Below are positions 1 to 8,658 of a DNA stretch of 51,009 nucleotides, one piece after another. The stretch spans positions 1 through 51,009 of the forward strand of contig NZ_VNIM01000022.1 of NCBI RefSeq assembly GCF_007785815.1, given 5' to 3'. The translations under genes and the position numbers were made by a program. A model generated the notes under the pieces. That model searched no databases, was not told where the DNA came from, and worked only from the letters and a program-made list of their open reading frames with translations. Every line of letters starts with the position of its first letter. Positions within the stretch are counted from its first letter, which is position 1. Origin of the DNA: Alterirhizorhabdus solaris (lineage in GTDB: Bacteria; Pseudomonadota; Alphaproteobacteria; Sphingomonadales; Sphingomonadaceae).

Positions 1-199
1 AAGGGTAGAGTGGGCAGGGAGAGGTGTATAAGAGAGAGGGTTTGAGGGGCGGCGTGGCCGACGAGGGAGCGGGGGGGGCGGCGTGCCACGGGCGGCTGAA
101 GGTGCAGTTGTAGGTAGCGGAGTTTTTTTTTTGCAAGAAGAAGCCGGAATACGAGACCCTGAGATGTCTCGTGGGCTGGGAGATGTTTATAAGAGACAG
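1..199. other. Sequencing adapter artefact (Nextera/P7) at contig end
   Basis: Bases 134-157 match the 24-nt Illumina P7 oligo at 20 of 24 positions. They are followed by an 8-base index-like stretch (158-165), then 14 of 15 bases of the Nextera read-2 adapter (166-180) and 18 of 19 bases of the Tn5 mosaic end (181-199). Bases 9-40 look like a more degraded second adapter copy ending in GTGTATAAGAGA. The stretch is therefore library-derived, and any open frame crossing it is an artefact. Confidence 0.95.
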
Positions 200-727
200 C
201 GGCGAAAGCGTGCGGGTCGGCACCGGGCGCTGCTGCGCCCGTGGCGGGGCCGGGCGCGGCGGGGCGGCCGGGGTCGGCGCGCGAACCGGCGCAGGCGCAG
301 GTGCCGTTGCGACCGGAGCGGACGGCGTCGGTGCGGAGGCGGCCGCGACGGGTGGCGCCGGCGCAGGGGCCGGCGGGGTCACGGGTGCGGGCGTCTCTGC
401 GACCGGCGCAGGGGCTGCGACCGGCGCAGGTGGCGCAACCGGCTCGGCTGCGGCAACCGGGGCGGGCGGTGCAACCGGGGCCGGTGCGGCGGCAGGCGCG
501 GGCGCTGCCACGGGAGCGGGCGCCTCCACGGCAACGGGGGCGGGTGCCTCCGCGACGGGCGCTTCCGCTTCGCCGGGCTTGGTGAGCACGCGGCGCCGCT
601 TGGTTTCCACGATCACGGTGTTCGAGCGGCCGTGGCTGAAGCTCTGCTTCACCTTGCCCGTCTCGACCGTGCGCTTCAGCCCCAGCGGTGCGCGCATACC
701 CAGTTTCGGCTTGTCGTTATCGCTCAT
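200..727 (-). CDS. infB: Translation initiation factor IF-2, N-terminal fragment
   Basis: Only the first 176 codons are present; the frame runs directly into adapter at base 199, so the GTPase part is missing. The product begins MSDNDKPKLGMRAPLGLKRT, the short IF-2-associated domain typical of sphingomonads. A long low-complexity Ala/Pro/Val linker follows (repeated APAPVA-type units, roughly residues 55-160), as is usual between the N-domain and G-domain of alphaproteobacterial IF-2. IF-2 places initiator tRNA on the 30S subunit. The start codon directly abuts the ylxR stop, with no spacer, as expected for the rimP-nusA-ylxR-infB operon. Truncation reflects the contig end, not gene decay. 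Confidence 0.93.
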
Positions 728-1486
728 CTAGCAACCGAACCCTTCACTCTCATCCCGAAGCGCCGATGGCCCCTGCGAACCCATGTCGCAAGGATCGTCG
801 CCGTCATCTCGTCCAATAAAGTCACACCAGCGACCGAGCGCTTGCGCGACGCGCGCGGCGGCAGCCGGCACGATCAGCGCGATATGTACCACATTTTCGC
901 GGCCCAACGCCATCGACAATATGGCCCGGTTCGCCGGGATTACGAGTCCCCGTGCGCCGCTGCCCTGTTCCTCACGACCCACCCGCAGCGCCTGATCGAG
1001 CTTGCGGTTGCCGTCCGCCGCCGCATCGGCGGCGTGGATCAGCATCGCCACGTTGCCCCGCCGCGCGGCCTCGGCGATCTTTTCCGATCCGGTCAGCAAC
1101 GTGCCGGCGCGCGCCTCCAGCCCCAGCCGATCCAGCGTGGCGCGGCGCAATGCCTCCTCGATGCGGTCGGGCAGATCGTCGGGGATGGTGAAGGTGGCGG
1201 TCTTGAACGCACGCGCCAGACCGCCCTTCAGCCTGCCCTTGGCGATCGCGGTTTCCAGCGTGGCGCGGTCCACGCCGATCCACGCGCCGCGCCCGCCGGC
1301 CTTGGCGCGCACATCGGGCGCGACGCTGCCGTCCGGCCCCAGCGCGAGGCGGACGAGCGCCATGCGCGGCGCCTTCTCGCCCGAGAGAACGCATTTGCGC
1401 TCGGGCACGTGACGTTCCTTCCGCCCGGCGTGGCCCGGCGGTTCGGCGTCGGCGGTCAGGCCATCGGGGCGATCATCGTTGCCCAT
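728..1486 (-). CDS. ylxR: YlxR-family RNA-binding protein with L7Ae-like C-terminal half
   Basis: The 252-aa product carries the YlxR (DUF448) signature PERKCVLSGE at about residues 28-37, then an Ala/Gly-rich second half (about 95-220) that resembles an L7Ae/Gadd45-type RNA-binding fold (the stretch SEKIAEAARRGNVAMLIHAA). This two-domain form is the usual alphaproteobacterial version, and the gene sits between nusA and infB as in most bacteria. The ATG start lies 14 bp inside the upstream tautomerase gene, so translation is probably coupled. Its molecular role is not well defined; RNA or ribosome binding is inferred from the family and operon. Confidence 0.88.
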   Translation of the reverse strand: MGNDDRPDGLTADAEPPGHAGRKERHVPERKCVLSGEKAPRMALVRLALGPDGSVAPDVRAKAGGRGAWIGVDRATLETAIAKGRLKGGLARAFKTATFTIPDDLPDRIEEALRRATLDRLGLEARAGTLLTGSEKIAEAARRGNVAMLIHAADAAADGNRKLDQALRVGREEQGSGARGLVIPANRAILSMALGRENVVHIALIVPAAAARVAQALGRWCDFIGRDDGDDPCDMGSQGPSALRDESEGFGC

Positions 1487-1703
1487 CCGCGAAAGCGTCC
1501 TCCGGGATCGGAGGCGCCGCGCGATCGGCGATCAGGATGCCGCCCGCACCGTAATTCTCAAGCGACAGCTCGGTGATGTTTACCTGCACCGCGCTCGCCG
1601 GCTTGCCCAGCCGCTCGCCCATCACGCGCGTCACGTCGGCGACGATCCCCGCCTTCTGCTCGCGCGTGGCGGGGCCGGCGAGCCGGATGTCGATGAACGG
1701 CAT
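1473..1703 (-). CDS. 4-oxalocrotonate tautomerase-family protein
   Basis: The 76-aa product starts Met-Pro, giving the N-terminal Pro-1 that acts as general base in the tautomerase superfamily after Met removal. [17 protein letters not shown] matches the first beta strand and helix of the 4-OT fold. The later stretch SAVQVNITELSLENYGAGG fits the second beta-alpha unit. Its ATG shares one base with the nusA stop (TGATG) and its 3' end overlaps ylxR by 14 bp, so it is embedded in the nusA-infB operon. Substrate is unknown. The family performs keto-enol tautomerisation, often in aromatic catabolism, which gives no obvious link to transcription or translation. Confidence 0.85.
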   Translation of the reverse strand: MPFIDIRLAGPATREQKAGIVADVTRVMGERLGKPASAVQVNITELSLENYGAGGILIADRAAPPIPEDAFADGQR

Positions 1704-3310
1704 CAGGCCTCCGCTTCCGGGGCGGCGTCGGCTTCCGGTTCATCGAACCAGTGCGCGCGCGCGGCCATGATGATCTCGTTGCCCTGATCGTTGGTCAGGC
1801 CATATTCGGAAAGGATGCCCGGCTTGTCCTCGGCGCGGTTGCTTTCCACCCGGCGGCGCGGCTCGACCCGCTTCTTGAGCACCAGTTCGTCGGTGGAGAG
1901 ATCGCCCAGATCGTCGAGCGTCTTGATGCCGGCCTTGCCGAGCGTCACGAGCATCGCCTCGGTCAGATACGGCATGTCGATCAGCGCGTCGTCCACGCCC
2001 AGCCCCTGCCGCAGTTCGCGGTTCACGGCTTCGCGACGGTCGAGCGCTTCCTGCGCGCGGCTCTGCAACTCGGCGGCCAGTTCCTCGTCGAAACCCTCGA
2101 TCGTGGCGATCTCGTCCGCCTCGACATAGGCGACTTCCTCCAGCGAGCCGAAGCCTTCGGCCACCAGCAGCTGAGAGAGCGTCTCGTCCACGTCCAGCTC
2201 GTTCTGGAACAGCTCGCTGTTCGTCACGAACTCCTTCTGGCGTTTCTCGCTGGCGTCCGCCTCGGTGAGGATGTCGATCGCCGAGCCGGTGAGCTGGCTG
2301 GCAAGCCGCACGTTCTGGCCGCGACGGCCGATCGCCAGCGACAGCTGGTCGTCGGGCACCACCACCTCAATACGGCTGTCCTCCTCGTCGATCACCACGC
2401 GGGCGACCTGTGCCGGCTGCAGGGCATTGACCACGAAGGTGGCCAGATCGGGCGACCAGGGGATGATGTCGATCTTCTCGCCCTGCATCTCCTGCACCAC
2501 CGCCTGCACGCGGCTGCCCTTCATGCCGACGCAGGCGCCGACCGGATCGATGCTGCCGTCGTGACTGATGACGCCGATCTTGGCGCGGCTTCCCGGATCG
2601 CGCGCGGCGGCCTTGATCTCGATGATGCCGTCGTAGATCTCCGGCACTTCCTGCGCGAACAGCTTCTTCATGAAGTCGGGATGGGCGCGGCTGAGGAAGA
2701 TCTGCGGCCCGCGCGTCTCGCGCGCCACGCGCAGGATCAGCGAACGCACGCGATCGCCCACGCGCACCACTTCGCGCGGGATCTGCGCGTCGCGGCGGAT
2801 GACGCCCTCGGCGCGGCCCAGATCGACGACGACGTGGCCGAACTCCACCCGCTTCACCACGCCGGTGATGATCTCGCCGGCGCGATCCTTGAACTCGTCA
2901 TACTGGCGGTCGCGCTCGGCATCGCGCACCTTCTGGAAGATCACCTGCTTGGCGGCCTGCGCGGCGATGCGGCCGAACTCGATGTTCGGCAGCGGATCGA
3001 CGATGAAGTCGCCGACCTTGGCGTCCTTCTGGAGCTTCTCGGCTTCCTTCAGGTTCACCTGCTTGAAATAGTCCTCGACCTCCTCGACGACCTCGACGAC
3101 GCGCCACAGCCGCATGTCGCCCTGCTTGGTGTCGATCTTGGCGCGGATGTCGTTCTCGGCGCCGTAACGCGAGCGCGCGGCGCGCTGGATCGCGTCCTCC
3201 ATCGCCTCGATCACGATCTCGCGATCGATCAGCTTCTCGCGCGCCACGGCGTCGGCGATGGCGAGCAGCTCGGCCTTGTTGGCGGAAATGGCGGTGGCCA
3301 TCGGCTTCAT
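1703..3310 (-). CDS. nusA: Transcription termination/antitermination factor NusA
   Basis: The 535-aa product has the full NusA order: an RNA-polymerase-binding N-domain (to about residue 130), an S1 domain (about 135-205), KH1 and KH2 (about 230-370, with [14 protein letters not shown] in KH2), and two C-terminal acidic helical repeats (about 385-520) ending in an acidic tail. It modulates pausing, termination and antitermination. Two in-frame starts are possible: the ATG at 3310, which overlaps the rimP stop as ATGA, and an ATG nine bases in at 3301 giving [11 protein letters not shown], which is closer to typical family N-termini. The last codons overlap the tautomerase start. Confidence 0.97.
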   Translation of the reverse strand: MKPMATAISANKAELLAIADAVAREKLIDREIVIEAMEDAIQRAARSRYGAENDIRAKIDTKQGDMRLWRVVEVVEEVEDYFKQVNLKEAEKLQKDAKVGDFIVDPLPNIEFGRIAAQAAKQVIFQKVRDAERDRQYDEFKDRAGEIITGVVKRVEFGHVVVDLGRAEGVIRRDAQIPREVVRVGDRVRSLILRVARETRGPQIFLSRAHPDFMKKLFAQEVPEIYDGIIEIKAAARDPGSRAKIGVISHDGSIDPVGACVGMKGSRVQAVVQEMQGEKIDIIPWSPDLATFVVNALQPAQVARVVIDEEDSRIEVVVPDDQLSLAIGRRGQNVRLASQLTGSAIDILTEADASEKRQKEFVTNSELFQNELDVDETLSQLLVAEGFGSLEEVAYVEADEIATIEGFDEELAAELQSRAQEALDRREAVNRELRQGLGVDDALIDMPYLTEAMLVTLGKAGIKTLDDLGDLSTDELVLKKRVEPRRRVESNRAEDKPGILSEYGLTNDQGNEIIMAARAHWFDEPEADAAPEAEA

Positions 3311-3882
3311 CCTTCCGTTGAATTTCTGTCGGCGGCGTCGGCGGGCGCACCCTCGACGATCGCGTCTTCGATGATCTTGTCCGCACCCTCGGTGGAGAGC
3401 GGCGCGGTGGCCTTGATGAGCGCGTCGGTCAGCAGCAGCTTGGCGTTGCCGATCGAGGCCAGCGGAATCAGCACCTCGCCGACACGCTCGGCGTGCAGCT
3501 TCACATGATCGCCCTCCAGCCCGTCCAGCCGGCCCTCGAACACCTTGCGGCCATCGAGCGGCACCGCGAGCCGGATGCGCGCGTCGAAGCCCTTGAAGTC
3601 CTCGTAATCCGGCCGGCGGGTCAGCGGCCGGTCGATCCCGGGCGAGGATACCTCCAGCCTGTATGCTTCCTCGATCGGGTCTTCGGCGTCGAGGATCTCG
3701 GACACGCGCCGCGACAACGCCTCGCAGTCACTCAGGTCGAGCTGGCGGGTATCCGGCCGCTCGGCCATGATCTGCAACGTCGGATCGCTCTTGCCGCCGA
3801 ACATCGCCACGCGGACGAGCGAGAGCCCGAGTGCCTGCGCCTCGGGTTCGATCAGCTTCATCAGCAGCGCGATATCCGCCAT
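3307..3882 (-). CDS. rimP: Ribosome maturation factor RimP
   Basis: The 191-aa product has the RimP N-domain (IALLMKLIEPEAQALGLSLV) and the conserved VSSPGIDRPL motif at about residues 98-107, then the small C-terminal SH3-like domain and a short acidic tail. RimP binds the free 30S subunit and aids late 16S maturation. It is the first gene of a leftward operon, preceded by a promoter at about 3987-4015 and a leader of about 100 nt containing a GC-rich hairpin (about 3931-3950). Its stop overlaps the nusA ATG. Confidence 0.96.
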   Translation of the reverse strand: MADIALLMKLIEPEAQALGLSLVRVAMFGGKSDPTLQIMAERPDTRQLDLSDCEALSRRVSEILDAEDPIEEAYRLEVSSPGIDRPLTRRPDYEDFKGFDARIRLAVPLDGRKVFEGRLDGLEGDHVKLHAERVGEVLIPLASIGNAKLLLTDALIKATAPLSTEGADKIIEDAIVEGAPADAADRNSTEG

Positions 3883-3986
3883 TCAATCTCCTGCCGCATC
3901 CGCGGGCAACGACATAAGCGCCTTCATCAGCCGGCTCCGGGGGGAGCCGACCTCGGCAAAGTTTCCAATGTCGAGAAGACGGGAGC

Positions 3987-4015
3987 GATATAGCCGGGTT
4001 CGCCCGCGCCGACAA
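3987..4015 (-). promoter_or_regulatory. Sigma-70-type promoter for rimP-nusA-infB
   Basis: Reading the minus strand, TTGTCG (4015-4010) and TATATC (3992-3987) are separated by exactly 17 bp, directed at rimP about 105 bp downstream. This is the only good match seen in the rimP/sugar-dehydrogenase intergenic region on this strand. The predicted leader has a hairpin near 3931-3950. Confidence 0.65.
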
Positions 4016-4081
4016 GACTGCAACATTGCGCGGACGGGGGCGTTCGCAGTTATCGATCTGGTCGTTTGTTCGGAGTGATAT

Positions 4082-5263
4082 ATGCGCCTCTCCCCCCTTC
4101 TCCTCGCCACCGCCGCACTGCTCGTCGGCTGCGGCAGTCGGGGAGACGCCGAGTCCGCGGCGGCGCCCGCGCCCGCCGCCGGCGCCAGCGTACAGGCGCC
4201 GATCACCGGGCCGCAGCGCGGTGCCGCCAAGCCGTTCGATGCCACGCCCGTCGCCAAATTCGCCGCGCCCTGGGCGATGACGTTCCTCCCCGACGGGCGG
4301 ATGCTGGTAACGGAAAAGGCCGGGCAGATGCTGCTCGTCTCGGCGGACGGGAAGACCCGGCGCACCGTTACCACGATCGCGGCGGTCGACTCGGCGGGGC
4401 AGGGCGGGCTGATGGACGTGGTGCTCCACCCCGGCTTCCCGCAGAACCGGCTCGTGTATTTCAGCTATTCCACTGCCGGGCAGGGCGGCAAGGGGGTGGT
4501 GCTGGCGCGCGGCCGCCTCGCTGGCAAGCCCGGGGCCGAGACGCTGGACGGGATCGAAACGATCTTCCGCGCCAGCCCGCTGGTGGAGGGCAACGGCCAT
4601 TATTCGGGCCGCATCGCCTTCGCCCCCGATGGCAAACTGTTCTTCACTAATGGCGAGCGGCAGCAGTTCGATCCGGCGCAGGACCCCAGGGTGACGCTCG
4701 GCAAGGTGCTGCGGCTGAACGACGACGGCACGCCGGCCGCCGATAATCCGCTTTCGGCGAAGGGCTTCCACCCCGCGGTGTGGAGCTATGGCCATCGCAA
4801 CCTGCTCGGCATCGCCTTCGACGCCAAGGGGCGCTTGTGGGAGCAGGAGATGGGGCCAAAGGGCGGCGACGAGGTGAACCTGATCCTGCCGGGTCGCAAC
4901 TACGGCTACCCGATCGTCTCGAACGGCGATCATTACGATGGCCGCGTCATCCCCGATCACTCGACCCAGCCCGAGTTCGAGGCACCCAAGGTAAGCTGGA
5001 ATCCGGTCATCTCGCCCGCCGGGCTGATGTTCTATTCGGGCGCGCTGTTCCCGGCGTGGCAGGGCAGTGCCTTCATCGGTGGCCTGTCCAGCAAGGCGCT
5101 CGTCCGGATCGCCTTCGATGGCGACACCGCGCGCGAGGCCGAGCGGTTCGACATGGGCGCGCGCATCCGCGAGGTGGAGCAGGGGCCGGACGGCGCGCTC
5201 TGGGTGCTGGAGGACGGCGAGAGCGGCGGCCGCCTGCTGCGGCTGATGCCGAAACCCGGCTGA
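4082..5263 (+). CDS. Periplasmic PQQ-dependent aldose/sorbosone-type sugar dehydrogenase (lipoprotein)
   Basis: The 393-aa product starts with a lipoprotein signal (hydrophobic LLLATAALLVG then Cys, lipobox LVGC). It continues into the six-bladed beta-propeller of the soluble glucose/sorbosone dehydrogenase family. Markers are APWAMTFLPDGRMLVTEKAG near residue 60, GQGGLMDVVLHPGF, a YSGRIAFAPDGKLFF blade, WSYGHRNLLGIAFD and EQEMGPKGGDEVNLI. The last two carry the conserved Arg/His and calcium/PQQ-contact region. It should oxidise aldoses with PQQ at the outer periplasm or membrane; no PQQ biosynthesis genes are in view. It is divergent from rimP and appears monocistronic. Substrate specificity cannot be read from sequence. 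Confidence 0.9.
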   Translation: MRLSPLLLATAALLVGCGSRGDAESAAAPAPAAGASVQAPITGPQRGAAKPFDATPVAKFAAPWAMTFLPDGRMLVTEKAGQMLLVSADGKTRRTVTTIAAVDSAGQGGLMDVVLHPGFPQNRLVYFSYSTAGQGGKGVVLARGRLAGKPGAETLDGIETIFRASPLVEGNGHYSGRIAFAPDGKLFFTNGERQQFDPAQDPRVTLGKVLRLNDDGTPAADNPLSAKGFHPAVWSYGHRNLLGIAFDAKGRLWEQEMGPKGGDEVNLILPGRNYGYPIVSNGDHYDGRVIPDHSTQPEFEAPKVSWNPVISPAGLMFYSGALFPAWQGSAFIGGLSSKALVRIAFDGDTAREAERFDMGARIREVEQGPDGALWVLEDGESGGRLLRLMPKPG

Positions 5264-5466
5264 TCGCAGGGGAAAAATGCCCGGGCCGTTTACCATGTGA
5301 GCGGGGTCACAACCGGGCGGTCGGCGGCCGGCTAGGGACGTCGGCGAGGCGGGGCGGTATGCGACCCACCGTCCCGTCTCACCCCGCCCCGCCGGCCGAT
5401 CGTGCAAAGATGCGGCATCCACCGGCACGCCATGCTAGGCGCGGCGCTGATCGCAGGGAGTCACTC

Positions 5467-5646
5467 ATGGCCGAGAAGTTCGAACGACACCGCCAGCCGT
5501 GGACGCAGGACGAGATCCAGAAGCTCCACACCCTCGCCAAGAAGGGCATGGCGCTGAAGGCGATCGCCAAGGCGCTGACCCGCAGTGAGGAATCGGTGAA
5601 GACGCGGGCCAAGGAAGACGGGTTGTCGATCAACAAGCTGCGCTGA
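5467..5646 (+). CDS. Small SANT/Myb-like helical DNA-binding protein
   Basis: The 59-aa basic protein runs MAEKFERHRQPWTQDEIQKL to a C-terminal NKLR. The pattern Trp-Thr-x-x-Glu-x-x-x-Leu followed by LAKKGMALKAIAKALTRSEE and SVKTRAKEDG resembles a single SANT/Myb or homeodomain-like helix-turn-helix, as found in short regulators of alphaproteobacteria. The GCAGGGAG just before the ATG is a fair ribosome site. It stands alone between the sugar dehydrogenase and the convergent thpR. The role is probably DNA binding; no target can be named. Confidence 0.75.
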   Translation: MAEKFERHRQPWTQDEIQKLHTLAKKGMALKAIAKALTRSEESVKTRAKEDGLSINKLR

Positions 5647-5653
5647 CCGGCGC

Positions 5654-6178
5654 CTACGCCAGCGGGTAGCGTTCGATCACCAGATAGGTCGCGCCGTCCC
5701 GGCCGAGAACGCTCTCGTACAGGCAGAATTCCGTCATCTCATAGGTTTCAGACACGATCGGCCCGGTCGGCACCATGGCCGGCGCGGCGGCGCGGCTGAA
5801 ACGGGCGATCGTGAGGTGCGGCAGATAGGCCCGGCCCTCCGGTGCGATACCGACGCGGGCCAGCGCCTGCGTCACCTTGGCGTGGAGCCGCGTCACATCG
5901 TCGGCCGGCGTCACCCCTGCCCACAGGCTGTCGATCCGGCCGTGGCGATCGAAGCAGCCGATCCGGTCCAGCGCCAGCGCGAAGCGGGGGAAATGGACCG
6001 CACCGAGCGCGGCGGCGATATCCTCCCCCACGTGGCGATCGACCGCGCCGATGAAGCGCAGCGTAAGGTGCAGTTGCGCGTCGTCCTGCCAGCGCGCGCC
6101 GGCGATACCGCCCTGCAATGATCGCAGCCGGGCGCGCATCGCGGCGGGTGGACGGAGAGCGACGAACAGGCGGTGCAT
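5654..6178 (-). CDS. thpR: RNA 2',3'-cyclic phosphodiesterase (2'-5' RNA ligase family)
   Basis: The 174-aa product from the ATG at 6178 begins MHRLFVALRPP, matching the usual family N-terminus better than the nine-residue longer option. It contains the two catalytic H-x-T motifs of the 2H phosphoesterases, HLTLRFIG at about residue 37 and HLTIARF at about residue 120. These enzymes open 2',3'-cyclic phosphates on RNA ends and can ligate tRNA halves in vitro. The gene converges on the small SANT-like gene, with only 7 bp between the stops, and is divergent from the Bax1-type gene. Confidence 0.92.
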   Translation of the reverse strand: MHRLFVALRPPAAMRARLRSLQGGIAGARWQDDAQLHLTLRFIGAVDRHVGEDIAAALGAVHFPRFALALDRIGCFDRHGRIDSLWAGVTPADDVTRLHAKVTQALARVGIAPEGRAYLPHLTIARFSRAAAPAMVPTGPIVSETYEMTEFCLYESVLGRDGATYLVIERYPLA

Positions 6179-6306
6179 GGCGTCCCCGGCAAACAATCGA
6201 CACAAACGGCGCCAGCCGCTTTCCCTTGTATTCGCGGGGAGGGCGGCCGATATTCCCCAAAGGCGATCCCGCTTTGGTCGATCGCCTTATCGGGAGTTTT
6301 CTTGCG

Positions 6307-7035
6307 ATGGCAAACTGGTCTGACCCCCGGACGACCGCTGCGGCGAGCCCGTCGTCGGTCGGAGCACGGGAGGCCGAGGTCCATGCAGGGCTTCGGTCCT
6401 ACATGCTTTCGGTCTATAACTACATGGCATCGGGCGTGCTGCTGACAGGTATCGTCGCGATGCTGTTCGCCGGCTCGGGCTATGCCCAGCAGGTGATGGC
6501 GACGCCGCTGCGCTGGCTCGTCATCCTCGCGCCGCTCGCGTTCGTGATGGTCCTCAGCTTCGGTATCAACCGCCTGCAGACGAGCACGGCGCGGATGCTG
6601 TTCTGGGCCTTCTCGGTGGCGATGGGTCTGTCGATGTCGACGATCTTTCTCGTCTACACCGGCACATCGATCGCGCAGACGTTCTTCGCGACGGCGGCGG
6701 CCTTTGCCGGCCTGAGCCTGTTCGGCTATACCACGAAGAAGGATCTGTCGGCGTTCGGCACCTTCCTCATCATGGGCGTCGTCGGCCTGCTGGTGGCGAT
6801 GGTCATCAACATCTTCCTGCAGTCGCCGGTGATGCAGCTGGTCATCAGCGGGATCGGCGTGCTGCTGTTCGCGGGCCTCACCGCCTATGATACGCAGAAG
6901 ATCAAGAGCATGTACTTCCAGGTGCAGGGCACGGACTTCATCGGCAAATCGGTGGTGATGGGTGCGCTGACCCTCTATCTCGATTTCGTCAACATGTTCA
7001 CGTTCCTGCTGCAGTTCATGGGCGACCGCCGCTAA
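6307..7035 (+). CDS. Bax inhibitor-1/YccA family membrane protein
   Basis: The 242-aa product begins MANWSDPR and has a soluble N-terminus followed by seven hydrophobic segments from about residue 35 to the end. The family landmark YDTQKIK lies near residue 198, and the C-terminal SVVMGALTLYLDFVNMFTFL segment is characteristic of the TMBIM/YccA family. These are proton-sensitive cation or calcium leak channels, or regulators of membrane proteases. The start was chosen at 6307 because upstream codons overlap the divergent thpR gene and do not look like the family. It ends in a strong bidirectional terminator. Confidence 0.93.
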   Translation: MANWSDPRTTAAASPSSVGAREAEVHAGLRSYMLSVYNYMASGVLLTGIVAMLFAGSGYAQQVMATPLRWLVILAPLAFVMVLSFGINRLQTSTARMLFWAFSVAMGLSMSTIFLVYTGTSIAQTFFATAAAFAGLSLFGYTTKKDLSAFGTFLIMGVVGLLVAMVINIFLQSPVMQLVISGIGVLLFAGLTAYDTQKIKSMYFQVQGTDFIGKSVVMGALTLYLDFVNMFTFLLQFMGDRR

Positions 7036-7055
7036 CCTTCAGCGTCACGACAAAC

Positions 7056-7089
7056 AAAAGGCCCGGCGGAGCGATCCGCCGGGCCTTTT
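7056..7089. terminator. Bidirectional rho-independent terminator
   Basis: A perfect 15-bp inverted repeat (7056-7070 with 7075-7089, loop GCGA) carries AAAA on one flank and TTTT on the other, so it can terminate in both directions. It lies between the convergent Bax1-type and GST genes. Confidence 0.93.
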
Positions 7090-7107
7090 GCCGTCCGGTC
7101 GCTGCGA

Positions 7108-7737
7108 TCAGCGTGCCTGATCCGGCATGGCCCCATCGTCGATCTCGGTGGCGCGCCGGTGAGCCGGCCGTTCCGCCAGTCGGGCGGCGAACGCCTCGAA
7201 CGCCGGACGTTTCTCGATCGAGCCGAACTGCAACCCCCACATCACATGCGCGCCGACATACAGGTCCGCTGCCGAAAACCGATCGCCGGCCAGCCACCCG
7301 TCGACCGACAGCGCGTCTTCCAGAACGTCCATGACGGTGGCGAAATCGCCGTAACCGGCCATCATCTTCTTGTCGTACGGCACCGTCACGCCAAGGGCCT
7401 TGTCGGTCACGGCGGCCTCCAGCGGGCCGGCGGCGAAGAACAGCCAGCGATAATAAGGGCCGCGTGATGCAGCGTTGGGCGCGGGCGCGAGGCCGGCGGC
7501 CGGGAAGGCATCGGCCAGATAGGCGCAGATCGCGGCAACCTCGGTCACCACGGTCTGCCCGTGCACCAATGCCGGCACCTTGCCCATCGGGTTGATCGCC
7601 AGATACGCCGGCGCCTTCATCGCGCCGTCGTAGCCGAGGATCTTCGTCTCATAAGGCTGCCCCACCTCCTCCAGCATCCAGCGGGCGATCCGCCCGCGCG
7701 ACATCGGATTGGTGTAGAGCGTCAGCGTGTCGGTCAT
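7108..7737 (-). CDS. Glutathione S-transferase family protein
   Basis: The 209-aa product has a thioredoxin-fold N-domain starting LTLYTNPMSRGRIARWMLEE, with Ser/Arg in the usual glutathione-activating region. It also has the cis-Pro motif GKVPALV, the TEVAAICAYLA helix, and an all-helical C-domain containing FSAADLYVG (the N-capping box). It is a bacterial theta/beta-like GST. It sits 11 bp downstream of the dienelactone hydrolase gene on the same strand, so the two are probably co-transcribed. The start at 7737 places the N-terminus at the expected distance from the first strand. Substrate unknown. Confidence 0.92.
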   Translation of the reverse strand: MTDTLTLYTNPMSRGRIARWMLEEVGQPYETKILGYDGAMKAPAYLAINPMGKVPALVHGQTVVTEVAAICAYLADAFPAAGLAPAPNAASRGPYYRWLFFAAGPLEAAVTDKALGVTVPYDKKMMAGYGDFATVMDVLEDALSVDGWLAGDRFSAADLYVGAHVMWGLQFGSIEKRPAFEAFAARLAERPAHRRATEIDDGAMPDQAR

Positions 7738-7748
7738 GCCCGCCTCCC

Positions 7749-8630
7749 TCAACCGAGCCGGGCGTGGAGGAAGGCGATCGTGCGATCCCACGCCAGTTTC
7801 GCCGCCGCCGCGTCGTAACGACCGACGGCGGTATCGTTGTTGAAGGCGTGGTTCACCCCCGGATAGACGAACGACTCCACCGGAACCCCCGCCTTCTTCA
7901 GTGCCTCGGCCCACGGCAGGCCGGTGGCGTTCACCCGATCGTCCAGCCCGGCATAATGAAGCAGCATCGCCGCCTTCACCTTGCCCGCCTCGGCCGGGGC
8001 GGGGGCAGGGCCGTAATAGGGGACGCCGGCCGTCAGCGCGGTGCCGGCGGCCACCGCCAGGCGGTCGGTCAGCGCGCCGCCCCAGCAGAAACCGACCGCG
8101 CCGACCTTGCCGTTGGTCGTCTTGTCGCCGCGCAGCCATGCCACTGTCGCTACCGCATCCGCCGTGGTGGCAGCGAGATCCAGCGCGCCGATCATCGTGC
8201 GCGCCTTGTCTTCATCGGTCGGGGTTCCGCCGGCCACGGTGAGGAAATCGGGTGCAACCGCCACGAACCCCGCCAGCGCCACCCGGCGGGCGACGTCGCG
8301 GATATGCTCGGTCAGGCCGCGGTTCTCGTGGATCACGATCACTGCCGGCAAGCGCCCCTTCGCGCCCGCAGGCGCCGCGCGATAGCCCGAGAGCGTTCGC
8401 CCGCCCGCCGCTGGCCAGCGCACCGTCGCCGTCTTCAGGCGCGGGTCGCCGGCCGGCACGATCGCAGCGGCCGCCGGGCTGGCGGCGATGCTGGCGAGCA
8501 GCGCATTGGCCGCCACGGTGCCCCCGGCGACCGCCGTCAGTTCCGCCATGAAGCTGCGGCGATCCTGCGTGCCGTGGGTGAAGCGATCGTAGAGCGCAAT
8601 CGCCTTCGCGCGGATGGTCTCGTCGGTCAT
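7749..8630 (-). CDS. Dienelactone hydrolase-family protein with twin-arginine signal
   Basis: The 293-aa product has an N-terminal segment with the twin-Arg motif DRRSFMAE then a hydrophobic Ala-rich stretch (residues 24-56), suggesting Tat export. The alpha/beta-hydrolase body contains the nucleophile elbow GFCWGG (Cys, the hallmark of dienelactone hydrolases), Asp in AGLDDRVNA and His in GVNHAFNN, a complete Cys-Asp-His triad. Carboxymethylenebutenolidases open lactone rings in chlorocatechol breakdown, but many paralogues act on other esters. The gene is followed by the GST gene in a likely two-gene unit; RBS-like GGGAGA precedes the start. Confidence 0.9.
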   Translation of the reverse strand: MTDETIRAKAIALYDRFTHGTQDRRSFMAELTAVAGGTVAANALLASIAASPAAAAIVPAGDPRLKTATVRWPAAGGRTLSGYRAAPAGAKGRLPAVIVIHENRGLTEHIRDVARRVALAGFVAVAPDFLTVAGGTPTDEDKARTMIGALDLAATTADAVATVAWLRGDKTTNGKVGAVGFCWGGALTDRLAVAAGTALTAGVPYYGPAPAPAEAGKVKAAMLLHYAGLDDRVNATGLPWAEALKKAGVPVESFVYPGVNHAFNNDTAVGRYDAAAAKLAWDRTIAFLHARLG

Positions 8631-8658
8631 CGTCGTCTCCCGGTACGTCGGGGGGAGG

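Noticed and set aside
83-1576. Long rightward open frame of about 497 codons
   Set aside because: It runs through adapter sequence and antisense to infB and ylxR; Arg/Gly-rich composition is typical of a GC-rich shadow.
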